In this document: positions 19,331 through 30,700 of the stretch, piece by piece
Layout: each line of letters starts with the position of its first letter
How positions within the stretch are numbered: the first letter of the stretch is position 1
Assembly (NCBI GenBank): GCA_030849465.1
Contig: JARVLF010000015.1
Span: 1,984,001-2,048,000 of the forward strand
Length of the DNA stretch: 64,000 nucleotides
Direction: 5' to 3'
From: Moesziomyces globuligerus
Taxonomy: Eukaryota; Basidiomycota; Ustilaginomycetes; Ustilaginales; Ustilaginaceae
Notes under the pieces: generated by a model
Seen by the model: the letters and a program-made list of their open reading frames with translations, nothing else
Database searches by the model: none
Told to the model about the DNA's origin: nothing
Position numbers and translations under genes: made by a program

Positions 19331-21480
19331 GTTGAGGGGATGAGCGAGTGAAGAGCGAAAGCTACGCCGTCGTGGTCAGCGTTGATAGCGGTGATCCTCA
19401 AGCGAGGGGTCCCGATACGGCGAGCAAGGGAAGGTAACAGTTGAGCGCGAGCTGTCACACTGCACGCTGTTGTGGGAAGGCGAGAACTGGGTGCCGAGTG
19501 GAACGCCGAGGCCGATTTGGAGAAGGGACTCGGAGCGGAAGTATCGAGAGATGATGTGGGTGGGACGAACCTTGTGTCGGAACTAAGGACGCGTGGTTTC
19601 GGATGTAACGTTCTGGTCGGGCCGGGCAGAGGCTGGAGCGAGGGAGTCCGTGTGCCGACGGGAGACGGCTGCCAAGGATTTCAAGTTGAGGCAGGCTTGT
19701 GGCTCAGCTTGCCATGCGAGGAATCAGGTTTGAGGGAGAGCTTGGCCGAGATCAGCTGCAGGGACATGCAGAGCTGAAGCTTGGATGACTTTGTGGATGG
19801 CGGGAGTTCTTCATCCAACGGAGTCGAAGAGAAGACGAAGGTGGAGGAAGAAGCGACAGAGTGGAATGATCGTTGCTGCTGCCGCAGACGAAGCAAAGAG
19901 GACTCGGAATGGAGTGAGTAGCGAGGAAGCAAGACGCCGACAAGCTGCGGTCGGTGGATGGCGAGGTGGAGGATGATGGGACTGAGTGGATGGTGAGGAA
20001 GGCAGATTGGACGAGGCGGGAAGGCCCGATGCTGGGCGGCCAGAGGTCCACTTGGACCGGCATCAGCAGCCGCGGCGTCGCCTGCAGCCAGCATCCGCCA
20101 AATGACGGCAACGGCTGCTTCCGCTGCTTCTGCTTGTGCTTCTGCTTGTGCTTCTGCTCAGGGCTGTCGCCCCAGCGCTGGCTCGATTTCGCTTCGGCCG
20201 CCAACGCGTCTCAGAGCGGCATGCTCACTGGCCGAAAGGCAAGAGGGCAGTCCTTTGGGCCTGCCTGCGCTAGAGCGGGGCCGGAAAATCGAGTGAAAAA
20301 ATCACGCACTGGCCTCAGCCTCATCCTCGGCCTCGCCTGGCTTGCAAATCCACGGCCGGGCGAATGGGCCATCCCCGCACGGAGCGCAAGCCAGGTTGAG
20401 CCGCCTGGATGCGGTGCGCGCAGCTCCCCAACACCCTCTCTCCCCTTGGCCGGTGCCAAGGCAGCGTCACGCAGCATCACGCCGAGTTCAGCCCTCACTT
20501 TGCTCGAGGCTGCCAATCTGCTCCACACGCCGCACGCCACGTCCGCGTTGCGATTCCGTGTCCTTTCATATCCGGTGCGGAGCGAAGGGTAAACCAGCTC
20601 ATGCTCGCAGCATGCATCGAGCGGGTCCTGCTTATCTCCGACGGTGCCTTGCCAGAGGAGAAAAAAAAAGCTGATGAAGGAGGTCCAACTCGGGATTCGT
20701 TCGATAGGCTAGGCAGCGGCCAACGTGCTCGAGCGGTGAGGTGATGTGGGCGAAGTGTGTCAGGAGCACTGACGACACCTCATCTCGGCAGTTTTGGAGC
20801 GACCAACAAGCTTCGGCAATTCCGCGCGATTAAATCCTCGCACATCGGGCTCCACGGACCCTTGGAGCGCTCGCGTCTTCTGCTCAGCAACCACAGAGCA
20901 TCGCTCTTTGCCAAGGCCAACTGGCGTGCCTTGGAATTTACACAGCACATGGCGTCACATTACCGCGCTGCTTGCTTCGCTCAACACGATGGATGGGTTG
21001 GCGGATGCTTTGCTACTGCAGACAGTCCACGCCGGGACGCAGCCGCTTCCGTTGGCCCGGTGTGGTTCGGCTTCGGGTAATCTCACACGAAACGCAAGGA
21101 AAAAAAAAAAAAAACTTGCTCAGCCCAGACCTGCTTGCATGGTTTGACACGAGGCTGCGCAGGTCTCGGCATCGGCTTTATCTCCTTGGGCGTCGGCTCA
21201 AGATTCCGCCTTCTGCAGCGCTGAGCCCTGGACCTGCTGACGAGCTCACCAAACGCAAATCTTCTCTCACGCAGCCTCCAAATTCCGAGCCAGTGCGAGA
21301 GGGCTTTGCCATTGCGATGGTGCCATGTGCATAACCGTTGCTGAAAGGGTGCGAGACAAGGCGGAAACAGTGCAAGCGAAGGAGGTTTCGAGTGAGCAGC
21401 GGCAGCAGCAGCCTCAAGGTGCGCATCCAAGCCGAGTTAAAGTGCTCAACGAAAACAACAAAGCGTTGAGATGCATGCAT
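19331..21480. other. 2.1-kb intergenic region upstream of the kinase
   Basis: It holds the kinase promoter and leader (minus strand) and the 3' end of the GPI-protein gene. Contents seen: a 12-base tandem repeat at 20125-20158, a run of 15 A at 21100-21114, and no ORF with family features. No tRNA or snoRNA recognised. Confidence 0.5.
20125..20158. repeat. Tandem 12-base repeat, nearly three copies
   Basis: The unit TGCTTCTGCTTG occurs at 20125-20136 and 20137-20148 and in a partial copy to 20158. It is a minisatellite in non-coding DNA upstream of the kinase gene. Confidence 0.75.
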
Positions 21481-22278
21481 CTAGAACAGAAGGCTTCCGG
21501 CAACAGCGGCAACCACGCAGCCCACGACGGCAGCCGAGCCCACGCGCGCCGACGTCGCGCCAGACGTGTTCGAGTTGGAGCTCGACGAGCCGGTGCTGGT
21601 CTGCGAAGCGCTCGGGCTCGAGGTGGTGCTTGCCGACGCCATGCTCGATGCGCTTGCCGTGGTCGACATGCTCGCGGCCGACGACGAGGTCGAAGCGGCA
21701 GCGACACTTGCCGAGGCAGAGGCAGACGAAGACGACGACGATCCGGACGAAGACGAGTTGGCCGCAGCGCTGGCCGAGACGATCCTGCCCTCGCCCCAGG
21801 GAATCGCGGGGCCCTCGGGCTGCCTGGCGTTAGGAGGCGTGGTCACGGCACCCGTGGTGTCGGCGATGGCGAAGCGGGTCGTCCACGTCGGGTCCTGGCC
21901 GCCATGGGTGAACTGGAAGAAGTAGATGCCCGAGTTGGGCGAGACGTTAGGCGCCGTCCACTGGAGCCTGCCGGCTCCGGACGAGGTACCGTCGATGCCC
22001 GTGGCGACAGTGTAGAGCTCCGTCATGTTCTGGTTCGATCCGGTCATGAACTTGATCTCCATGCTCTTCCACGCGCTGTTCGTCGTCGTGTCCCATTGGA
22101 TCATCAGCGGCGATCCCTCGTTCGTGAGGCCGGGCGTGAGCGGAGACGGCGCCGAGGCAGCGCCCGTCGACGAGCTCGCCTGGCGCTCCACCATACCGGG
22201 GACGGCAGCAGCCGACTTGACGCTAGCCAGCGCAAACAGGGCCCAAGGGGCGAGAGAAGCAGCCGAGAAGAACTTCAT
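21481..22278 (-). CDS. Kre9/Knh1-like Ser/Thr-rich GPI-anchored wall protein
   Basis: 265 residues from the ATG that opens a signal peptide (MKFFSAASLAPWALFALASV). Residues about 40-145 fit the Kre9/KNH N-terminal domain family: P-L-M-I-Q-W-D-T-T-T-N-S-A-W, the M-T-E-L-Y repeat-like block, L-Q-W-T-A-P-N-V-S-P-N-S-G-I-Y-F-F-Q-F-T and W-T-T-R-F-A-I-A-D. A Ser/Ala/Thr-rich stalk of about 75 residues follows, and the protein ends in a hydrophobic tail (VGSAAVVGCVVAAVAGSLLF) preceded by small residues suited to GPI attachment. Such proteins sit at the plasma membrane or wall; Kre9 and Knh1 themselves act in beta-1,6-glucan assembly, but that role is not certain for this wider family. Many family members are abundant surface proteins in basidiomycetes. 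Confidence 0.87.
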   Translation of the reverse strand: MKFFSAASLAPWALFALASVKSAAAVPGMVERQASSSTGAASAPSPLTPGLTNEGSPLMIQWDTTTNSAWKSMEIKFMTGSNQNMTELYTVATGIDGTSSGAGRLQWTAPNVSPNSGIYFFQFTHGGQDPTWTTRFAIADTTGAVTTPPNARQPEGPAIPWGEGRIVSASAAANSSSSGSSSSSSASASASVAAASTSSSAASMSTTASASSMASASTTSSPSASQTSTGSSSSNSNTSGATSARVGSAAVVGCVVAAVAGSLLF

Positions 22279-23875
22279 GTTTGTTTTGATGGGCAAGAGA
22301 CTGAGACAGGGTCGAGAACAGCGATGCAGGAAGGGGCGGAGGTCAGTATACGCGACCGTCGATACTATCGCCTTTTTGCTGTCCAGCTTGTCGTGCTCGG
22401 TTGCGACGCTCCATACGATGACGTCGGTAGCATGCTCCCTCGGCCTACTTACAAGCAATGGTTCGACTAGATGAAGCTCGAAAGAAGAAGCGATTGCGTC
22501 GGCACGGATATAAGAAGCAAGAAGGCGATGTCGGGGTCCAGGGTCAAAAGAGTGACAAAGGTGGGAAATGCAGCTGGACCTGATGACGGGGAAGAGGAGT
22601 AGGGGAGGGGAGGGGCAAGATAGGGTTATGGTCAGAAAGGAAGGCGTAGCGAACGAAGATGAGGTGAAACAGGCACCACACACGGCGGAGTCTGCCACAC
22701 TGCCACGCCCCGAACCGCCTCAGATCGACAGGCTGCACGGGTCTCAAAGCACAGCATATCCCGTCTCAGGCTGCTGCCACGGCAGGCTCGTCTGGACGGC
22801 ACGCATAGGGGTTGCTGCTTGAGCGACGCAGAAAGGGCAAGTCGGGCGAGAGGGGCAGGCATTCGGTCACTGTAGGTGGGCTTGAGGAGGCACTGGCTGC
22901 TGGCTGCTGCGGGTGTTTTGGGAGCGAGACCAACACTTGGACGCACACAAAGGGCCCGCAAGCCAAGGCCGATCCGCTTGCGCGCCGCTGCATTTCGTCA
23001 AGGCGACGCGACTCCGAGAACTAGTTCATTCCTACTGTACTGGGCTTTTCGCGATTTGACGCTTCGGCTGCTCCCGCTCGAATTCCACGGCAGAGATCCA
23101 TGCATTGGCAGCGCCGCAGATCTGCACGCGTGCGTTCCTGTCGCCCTTCTCCTCGCCCACGCCACGATGCACTTCCACGGCGAAGCCAGCCAAGCCACCG
23201 CCAGCGAGCCACCTTACACCCCACTCCAGCAGACCAGCCTGCCACCCCCAAAGCTCCTTGTCATGTGCGTCTCGAATGGGAAGGACGAAGAGGACCGTGA
23301 TTCTACATGTCGCTGTAAAGAAAAGCACCCGCCCGTCCAGGCTCGGAGAGGTCTGCAGATCATCAGGAAGCACGGAGTGACAAGCGCATACTCCGGTGGA
23401 AATGCGCCTCCGAGGCGGCTCGGTAGGCAGGCGTCGAGAAATGCACGCGATCCAAACAGGGCAACCGAGCAAACGTCGGCGTCGGAGTATCAAATCTGAG
23501 CCCTGCCCCTTCTGCAAGCTCCGCCAGCAGACGTGTTGGACAAGGTCGCTCGCTTGCCCATCCAACAATTGCAGCGACAGGCGGGACTGCGACGACCCCA
23601 GCGCGCTCGCCCCTCAGCCTTTGTGGAACGTAGCCGAGCGCCAGACTTCTTCCTCGTGTTCCAAACGAGACGCTCAATGCCTTGGCACGCAGACGCCCCG
23701 ACGCCGCGGCTATGCGGTCGATGGAGCCGGCGTTCTCCACCAACACACGAGAGCCTCACGCGAACAGAAATCATGAGAGCATCGTCAGGAACAGTCAAAC
23801 ACAACTGCTTCGCTTTTTTGGTTTGATTTTGTTAGACCGTAAGATTGGACGGATCTCGGACATGTCGAGTTCCCA

Positions 23876-23883
23876 TCACGTGA
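23876..23883. promoter_or_regulatory. TCACGTGA palindrome upstream of NOP7
   Basis: An 8-base perfect palindrome with the CACGTG core, about 490 bases before the NOP7 ATG and 23 bases before a second inverted repeat. It is a likely bHLH (Cbf1-type) site by motif only. Confidence 0.4.
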
Positions 23884-23905
23884 GCCCAGAGACCGCTATC
23901 CGGGG

Positions 23906-23936
23906 GAAATTTTTGCAGAAATTCCACAAAAATTTC
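23906..23936. repeat. Perfect 10-base inverted repeat upstream of NOP7
   Basis: GAAATTTTTG at 23906-23915 and CAAAAATTTC at 23927-23936 are exact reverse complements, separated by 11 bases. The arms resemble the RRPE element of ribosome-biogenesis genes. It may be a paired regulatory site or a small hairpin. Confidence 0.7.
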
Positions 23937-24374
23937 GCCGCGAGGGCGGCTGCACCCTTTCGAGCGCATCCAGCTAGCTCCACGCAGCGCCTCCGAACCC
24001 TGATTTTGGCCTTGCGCGCGCTCTACAGGCGCGAAGCTTTTTCTTCTTCCTCGATTTCGACATTTTGAGCTGAGCCTGGCATCTCGAGAATTTTGGCCTG
24101 CACAGCAGCTACGGTAGCGCTCCATCTCAGCAGACCAGCTTGAGCCCTCATTTCTTCCTGCAAACCACCTTGTCTGGGCTTACGACTTCTCCAGCTCATC
24201 CTACCGTTTTACCTCTTGACCGCTACAGCCCATCGTAGGGAGGTGCAGATATCGACCAGATCTGCCGGACTCGTCACGCCGACGTATACCAACCCCCCGC
24301 CTTCTTCTCAGGTCTTCACTCCTGCACTTGCACACGCCGGCGTCTAGCAAGACGACCCGAAAGCATCGTTCAAG

Positions 24375-26378
24375 ATGGCCAACATGAAGCAGAAGGGAAA
24401 GTCGGGCGCGGCCAAGAACTACGTGACGCGTAATCAGGCGATCAAGAAGCTCCAGGTGACGCTCGCCGACTTCCGTCGCCTGTGTATCCTCAAGGGCATC
24501 TTCCCCCGCCAGCCCAAGAGCGTGCGCAAGGCCAACAAGGGCTCCTCTGCACCCACGACCTTTTTCTTTGCCAAGGACATCGCATACCTCCAGCACGAGC
24601 CCGTTCTCGCGTCGCTGCGCGAGCACAAGACGTTTGCCAAGAAGCTCTCGCGCGCCATCGGCCGCCGCGAGTGGGCGGCCGCCAAGAACCTCGACGAGAG
24701 CAAGCCCACCTACCGACTCGACCACATCATCAAGGAGCGCTACCCTTCGTTCCGCGACTCGCTCAAGGACATCGACGATGCGCTCTCGCTGCTCACCCTC
24801 TTCGCCAACCTGCCTGCGACGGACAAGGTGTCGGCCGAGGTGATCGCCACATGCTCGCGCCTCTGTGCCGAATGGCAGCTGTACGTCATGAAGACCAAGG
24901 CGCTCAAGAAGGTCTTCCTCAGCATCAAGGGTATCTACTTCCAGGCCGAGGTCAACGGCGAGACCATCACATGGCTCGTCCCCTACCTCTTCACCCAGCA
25001 CATCCCCTCCGACATCGACTTCCGCATCATGTACACCTTCCTCGAGCTCTACCAGACCCTGCTTGGCTTCGTGCTGTTCAAGCTGTACACGGACGAGAAC
25101 CTCGTCTACCCGCCCAGATTCGACGCATCCAAGGACGAGCAGGCGGCCGGCTTTGGCGCACTCAGCCTCGACCCGGCCAGCGCGGCTGTGCTGCGCGGCG
25201 AGAACACGGCGCCTGCCGGAGCGCTCACCAACGGCACCGCACCGTCGACCTCGTCCACCGTCATCACCGCCTCGGGCAAGAAGGTCTCGGCGAGGGATGT
25301 CAAGAAGCAGATCAAGGCCATCGCCAAGTCGGGCGCTGTGGCAGACGACGTGGCCGAGGCGCAGGAGGACGAGGAGGAGACCACCGAGGCAAACGAGCAG
25401 GACAACTTCGTGGAGCAGCCGTCCAAGTCGACCGAGGAGCAGGAGTCGAACGCACACCTGACCACGTTTGACGAGATCCAGGCTGCATCGGCGGCGAGCG
25501 AGGGCGCGGCCAACGGCCTCTTCACGCCGTACGTCTTCTACATTTCGCGAGAGTGCCCGCGTGCGGTGGTCGAGTTCGTGCTGCGCTCGTTCGGTGCGCT
25601 TCCGGGACGCATCGGCTGGGACATGGTCGCGGGCGCTGGTAGCGCTGTGGACGAGGACGACGCGAGGATCACACATCACATCATCGACAGGCCGGTGCCT
25701 GCGGGTGGTATGAAGAAGTACGCTGGCAAGCGCGTCTTTGTTCAGCCCCAGTACATTGTCGACTGCGCCAACGCGCGCAAGCTGCTGCCCGCCGGCGCGT
25801 ACGGTCCTGGACAGACGCTGCCACCGCATCTGAGTCCGTTCGTCGATGATGCCGAGGTGGCGCGTCGCGGCGGCTACGTGCCCGAAGAGGCGAGGGAGCA
25901 ACTGGGTCTCGAGGCGGATGCGGCGGCTGTTGCGTCGGACGACGATGACGACGACGACGAGGAGGAGATGGACGAGGCCGAGGCAGACCAAGAGGAGGAA
26001 GAGGCGACGACGGATGTGTCGTCTCGACCTGCGCTGGCCGCGCTGTTGGCGGACCCTAGGGATGCGTCGGATGCGGGCCTGCTGGACGCTGCCGAGCTCG
26101 AGGCCGAGGCGGCGGGTGGCGAGGATGCGCTGGAGGAGATGCGACGCAAGCACACGGCTGCACTCAAGGAGGCCAAGAAGTCCAAGAGCGGCAAGGCGCC
26201 GGCGCGCAAGAGCGAGGAGCAGGAGGCCAAGGAGATGTCCAAGATGATGATGAGCAACCGCCAGCGCAAGCTGTACGAGAAGCTCAACTACAGCTCGGGC
26301 AAGCGCGCCGAGGAGACGGCCAAGCTGCAGCAGAAGAAGAAGGCGCTCAACAAGAAGGCGGTCAAGGGACGCAAGTGA
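24375..26378 (+). CDS. NOP7: Pescadillo (Nop7), 60S ribosome biogenesis factor
   Basis: 667 residues in one exon. The Pescadillo N-terminal domain covers about 6-290 (G-K-S-G-A-A-K-N-Y-V-T-R-N-Q-A-I-K-K-L-Q, F-R-R-L-C-I-L-K-G-I-F-P-R, then V-F-L-S-I-K-G-I-Y-F-Q-A-E-V and W-L-V-P-Y-L-F). A BRCT domain lies at about 380-490 (F-T-P-Y-V-F-Y-I-S-R-E-C-P ... Y-I-V-D-C-A-N). The C-terminus has an acidic stretch followed by a coiled, Lys-rich tail ending with the family-like R-Q-R-K-L-Y-E-K-L-N-Y. Nop7 forms the PeBoW/Nop7-Erb1-Ytm1 complex in the nucleolus, needed for 27S pre-rRNA processing. Acidic inserts make it somewhat longer than the yeast protein. Confidence 0.97.
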   Translation: MANMKQKGKSGAAKNYVTRNQAIKKLQVTLADFRRLCILKGIFPRQPKSVRKANKGSSAPTTFFFAKDIAYLQHEPVLASLREHKTFAKKLSRAIGRREWAAAKNLDESKPTYRLDHIIKERYPSFRDSLKDIDDALSLLTLFANLPATDKVSAEVIATCSRLCAEWQLYVMKTKALKKVFLSIKGIYFQAEVNGETITWLVPYLFTQHIPSDIDFRIMYTFLELYQTLLGFVLFKLYTDENLVYPPRFDASKDEQAAGFGALSLDPASAAVLRGENTAPAGALTNGTAPSTSSTVITASGKKVSARDVKKQIKAIAKSGAVADDVAEAQEDEEETTEANEQDNFVEQPSKSTEEQESNAHLTTFDEIQAASAASEGAANGLFTPYVFYISRECPRAVVEFVLRSFGALPGRIGWDMVAGAGSAVDEDDARITHHIIDRPVPAGGMKKYAGKRVFVQPQYIVDCANARKLLPAGAYGPGQTLPPHLSPFVDDAEVARRGGYVPEEAREQLGLEADAAAVASDDDDDDDEEEMDEAEADQEEEEATTDVSSRPALAALLADPRDASDAGLLDAAELEAEAAGGEDALEEMRRKHTAALKEAKKSKSGKAPARKSEEQEAKEMSKMMMSNRQRKLYEKLNYSSGKRAEETAKLQQKKKALNKKAVKGRK

Positions 26379-27701
26379 TTTCGACTCGCCTCCTTTCCCC
26401 TCACTTTCGTCTCTTGTCATCTTGTTTCGGGTACCATTTTCAATGTGATTTCGTCTACGTCCATGGTCGATAGGCTGTGCGTGTGCTCACAGAGGAAGGT
26501 GTGCGTCGTCATGGTGACGGTTGACGAGCGTCTCCTTGTGCGCATTTGTTGAATGTGTTCAGTTGTCGACGGCGGTTTCGGGAGAGCGTGCCAAACGGCA
26601 ACGCGGCGGAGGTGAGAGCGAGATAGCGTAGCCGGCGCGTTGGCCGATCTGGCCGAGGGGGCGTTCAGGTCGGGACTGGCAGGTGAATTTACAGTACAGT
26701 ACCGTAGATCGTGAGGTGGTGGCGACCGACGACCGCGTGTGCTTGTCCATGTCCGACTCTGCCTGAGTGGTTCATGCGATCGTGGCCAAGTGGCGTGCTC
26801 ATTCGTGCCCAAAGGCAGCAGCATCTGGTGAGCGGGGGCTTGAACTTAGCTGCACGAGGCGGTCTGGCCGGAATGCAGGCTGAGCTTGGAGCGTGGTCTC
26901 TCGCATCTTGGAGCGCGGCAAGATGAGCTTGGTCGATTTTTAATTTCCTTCGAGGCTGCAGGTCGGAATTCGGATGGCTCGATGCGTCGGATGCTGCTCT
27001 CTTTCCCCCGCCTTATTGTTCGCACTGCCTTACGCATGCTTGGCCTGCTCCGATTCACCATGCGGCGATCGAGCACCAGCTGATCGCCTAGACAGTCGAT
27101 ACTGTACAGGAGCAGGCAGGCGGTGACGGTCGCAGCTGCGGGAGTGAGCGGCGGTGCGAGTCGAGAACGGCTGGTCGGCGGATACCAGTTGCTGTCTGCT
27201 TGATCCGCATCGTCTGGTCTCGCCTCGCTTCGCATCGCGCCGCCCTCGGTTACAGTACAGTATGCCCTCTGCTCCGTGCACCTTCCAATGCCCGCTCCGC
27301 CGCTTCACTGCTCTTCCGCCCGCCGCGCCGCGCGGTCGTACCGGCCTGTCCTGTCAGACCAGTGTCCGAGGAGCCCTTGTTTGCCTGTCTGTCTGTCTGT
27401 CTGTATTTCTCCGCTCGCTTTCAACGACGTCCGCCTGAGCCAGCTGACCCAGCCTGGCGAGGCGCGCGCGCGCCGCTGCTCACATGTCCAGTACCCCGCG
27501 CTGCCCTCCGATCCGCTTCTTGTCCCACAGCCTCGACTGCCTTGGCCGCCTTCCATCCACACCTCCATCGTATCCAAACACATCCTCGCTTCTCTGCCTC
27601 CGCCATTGTCTTGAACAGCTTCCACATCCTGTCAAGCGCGATCGTCCCTCCGCTCGTCTCGTGCTGACGTCGCAGCGCTAGCATCGCCTTGACTTGTAGA
27701 C
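26379..27701. other. 1.3-kb intergenic region with repeated TACAGTA motifs
   Basis: It holds the NOP7 3' end and the promoter of the PXB-domain gene. TACAGTACAGTA occurs twice (26690-26701 and 27251-27262), with a reverse-orientation TACTGTA at 27100-27106 between them. A CTGT tetranucleotide run lies at 27385-27404. The last 250 bases are pyrimidine-rich, as in a fungal leader. No gene recognised. Confidence 0.55.
27385..27404. repeat. (CTGT)5 microsatellite
   Basis: Five uninterrupted CTGT units about 300 bases before the ATG of the PXB-domain gene. Confidence 0.8.
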
Positions 27702-30700
27702 ATGCCGTCGTCGCTCCGCCGACCGCCGCCGGACAGGCGTAGCATCGTCGGCTCCATGGGCCTCCCTCCGCGCGAGCCCGTCCCAGAGCCTACCAGCCCC
27801 ACCTACTATCCCACCTTTCCGCGCTCGCGTCGCGAGAGCAATGCATCCGCCCCCAGACGCAGCGAGCGCTCCTTCAATGCCAGGCGCGGCGACGATTCCG
27901 ATCCTCAGTACGATCCCCGCTCTCGCCGCTCGGCTCCACGTCAGTACGACGACGACCGCCGCCAGGATGCGCGAAGGTCCACGCGAGACGATTCAGGACG
28001 CCGATTCGACAGCCTCCCCGCAGCGCAGCGGGCTCGCACCAATAGCACCCGCCGCCCTGCTCTGCCCGACTTTGACGACGAACGCGACGCGCTCGACGAC
28101 CTTGACGAGGAGGATCTGGATGACTTCGAGCAAGACGCGCGCTCCGATAGGCGTCGCAGCATCAACCCGCCTCGACGCTCCACCGCTCGCTCCGACCGCG
28201 GAGGCGTCGCACGAAAGCCCACGCCCAGGGCAGCCGAGCATGACGACGACGAAATCGACGTGCGCCGCCGTTCAGTCAGCAACCCCCACAGGGAGCCAGA
28301 ACCTTTCGAGGACTTCTCCAACGCGCGCTACACGCCACGCGCTCCTGCTCGCTCCGCGTCCAATGGCGACTTGAATGGCGAATCTCGCCGCAAGTCCATG
28401 AGCGCAAGGCGTCCTGCCAAACCGAGCTCGTACAGCACGCGTGAAGCACGACGCGATGATCTCGATTGGTCTGCCGACCGCGACCGCGATTCTCGAAAGT
28501 CAGTCTCCGCTCGCAGCGGCGGAGGAATGCTCAGCCGTGTGCTCAGCCGTACCTCGGGCAGCAGTCGTAGCGACGCTCCGCGCATGGAAAGGTCCTCCTC
28601 CCGCCTCAATCGCTACAGCCACCGCCAGCCTACCGATCGACGCGACGAGAGCGAGATCGAGCTCGCACGCATCGAGGAGGAGGAGATGCTCCTCGCCATG
28701 CAGAAGCGTCGCAGCGCCGCCGATCGCGCTGCACGAGGCTTCGACCAGTCCGACCCACGCTGGTACAGGGACGATCGCGATCTGCGTGCTCCCAGCTCCA
28801 GATCGCGTGGCTCCAAGCCGCAGCCCGAGCGACTCGAGCGCAGCGCCAGCGCCGTCCGCAGGAGCATGGATCGCGAGCGAAAGCACACGCTCGACGTGCT
28901 CGAGCGCAACCCGCGCGACGACCGCGACGACCGCGATCTCCCCACCGTCTCGCGAACCGACGCCGTTGCGCGTGCCCGCTCGGGTGCCACGACCAAGCCT
29001 GCCACGCGCGACCGTGCCCTCTCCGCATCGCGTCCCGCCGCTCCTCCTCAGCGTGCCTCTCGCGCGGCCGCCCTGGCCGCCATCACTGGTGTCGCTGCTG
29101 GCGCAGGCGCCGCAGGTGCTGCCAAGAAGCACCGCAATGGCAACTCCAAGACGCAGCCTGTCGTTCAAGACGATCAAGTCAGCGAATCTGACGTCTCGTC
29201 CGACGACGATGCCGTGCTTCATGACGCTCCCGAGCCGGCCGACGTTCACGACGACGAGGCTGCTCCGATCGTCGTGGCCAAGCCGGCACAGAACGGCAAC
29301 GCTGCCCCTGACGCCTCTGCCGCCAAGAAGATTTCCGAAACCACGAGCGACGATGAGCAGGACTCAGACGATAGCTCGGACGAGGACAGCACCGAACAGA
29401 CTTCTGACGAGGTTGAGTCGGATGCCAGGCCTGCACCCGCCATCCCTGGCGCCGCTGTACGCAAGCCGTCGACCGCATCAAAGACCGACTCCCAGCTCGT
29501 AGCGACCAACGCAACCGGCCGTGCTGCGCCCAAGGGCTACATGAACTTCACACGTAAGTCCCCTGCCGCACAAGCAGCCGCACCCGAATCGGCCCCCGTT
29601 GCATCCAAGGCTCGGGAGCAGCCAGACTCGGAGGCATCCTCTCAGACCAACGAGGACGATGAAGAGGAGAAGGAGGAGCAAGCCGACGAGACGCCCAAGC
29701 GGTCGCGCACAACGCCCGCTGCTGCCATCGCAGCTCTCGCTGGAGGAGCGGCTGCCGGCGCTGGCGTGCTGGCGTCCAAGCGCAAGGACCAAGCCGGTAA
29801 AGAGCAGCGCCGCGCCGCCAAGCTTCAAGCTGAGCAAGAACAGAAGGCTGCCGAAGCGCAAGCCCGTGCTGAGAAGGCCGAGCGCTCGGCAGACCGACGC
29901 AAGGCCAAGGCTGAGGCGTCGGCTGCTGCGGCTGCCGCAGCCTTGGCTGCCAAGGACGCGAAGCGTAACGAAAAGATCAAGCAGAAAGAAGCTAGGCAAG
30001 CTGAAGCCGAGCGACAGCGCGAGGAGCAGTCGCAGGCACGCGACAGAGCCGTGCGCGAGCGCGAAGCGGCCGAGGAGAAGCGCTTGCTGGCCGTACGCGA
30101 AAAGGAGCGCGAGCGCGAGGAGAAGGCCGAGGCCAGACGACAGAGCCGTCGCCGTCCGCATGGCGCCGGAGGCCCCAAGATGCGCGATGCTGGCGTTAAG
30201 CCTCTCACTCCCGAGCAGCGCCACTATCTTCTCAAGGCGCTCGTCATGCTCCAGATGCAGACCGAGTGGGCCGAGGTGGAGAAGCTCGGCGCACTGACCG
30301 AGTACGGATACCCCTTCTCGAGCCAGCGCTCCAAGCTCACCCGCATCAAGACGTTTGAGCGTGGCGAGGACGCTGGCGATTATGCGGGCGCCGCGCGCGA
30401 TCCTTACGCCAACGAAGACGCGATGCGCGAGGGCGAGGATCTGCAGGAGCCGCTGATCCTCCGCCACCTCTTCCACGTGCACCTGCACTCGTTCCCCTTC
30501 CTGGACAAGGCGCCGGAGAAGTACTGGCAGAAGCGCATCCAGCCCTTCTTCGACGAGATGGCTGCGCGCAACTTCTCCACCTCGGTCGAGCGCGGTGAAA
30601 TCTCGAAGCGACGCCTCTACGCGCTCGCCTTGACGCGCTACCTCGGCAGCTTTGTCGCGCGAGGTTTCGGCGTGCGTGGCGAAGGCGAGACGCGCGGCCC

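Larger units (their letters stand above)
22279..24374. other. 2.1-kb divergent intergenic region
   Basis: It separates the GPI-protein gene (minus) from NOP7 (plus). No gene recognised. It contains a TACTGTA motif at 23032-23038, an 8-base palindrome TCACGTGA at 23876-23883, and a perfect 10-base inverted repeat at 23906-23936, all on the NOP7 side of the GPI gene. Confidence 0.55.
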
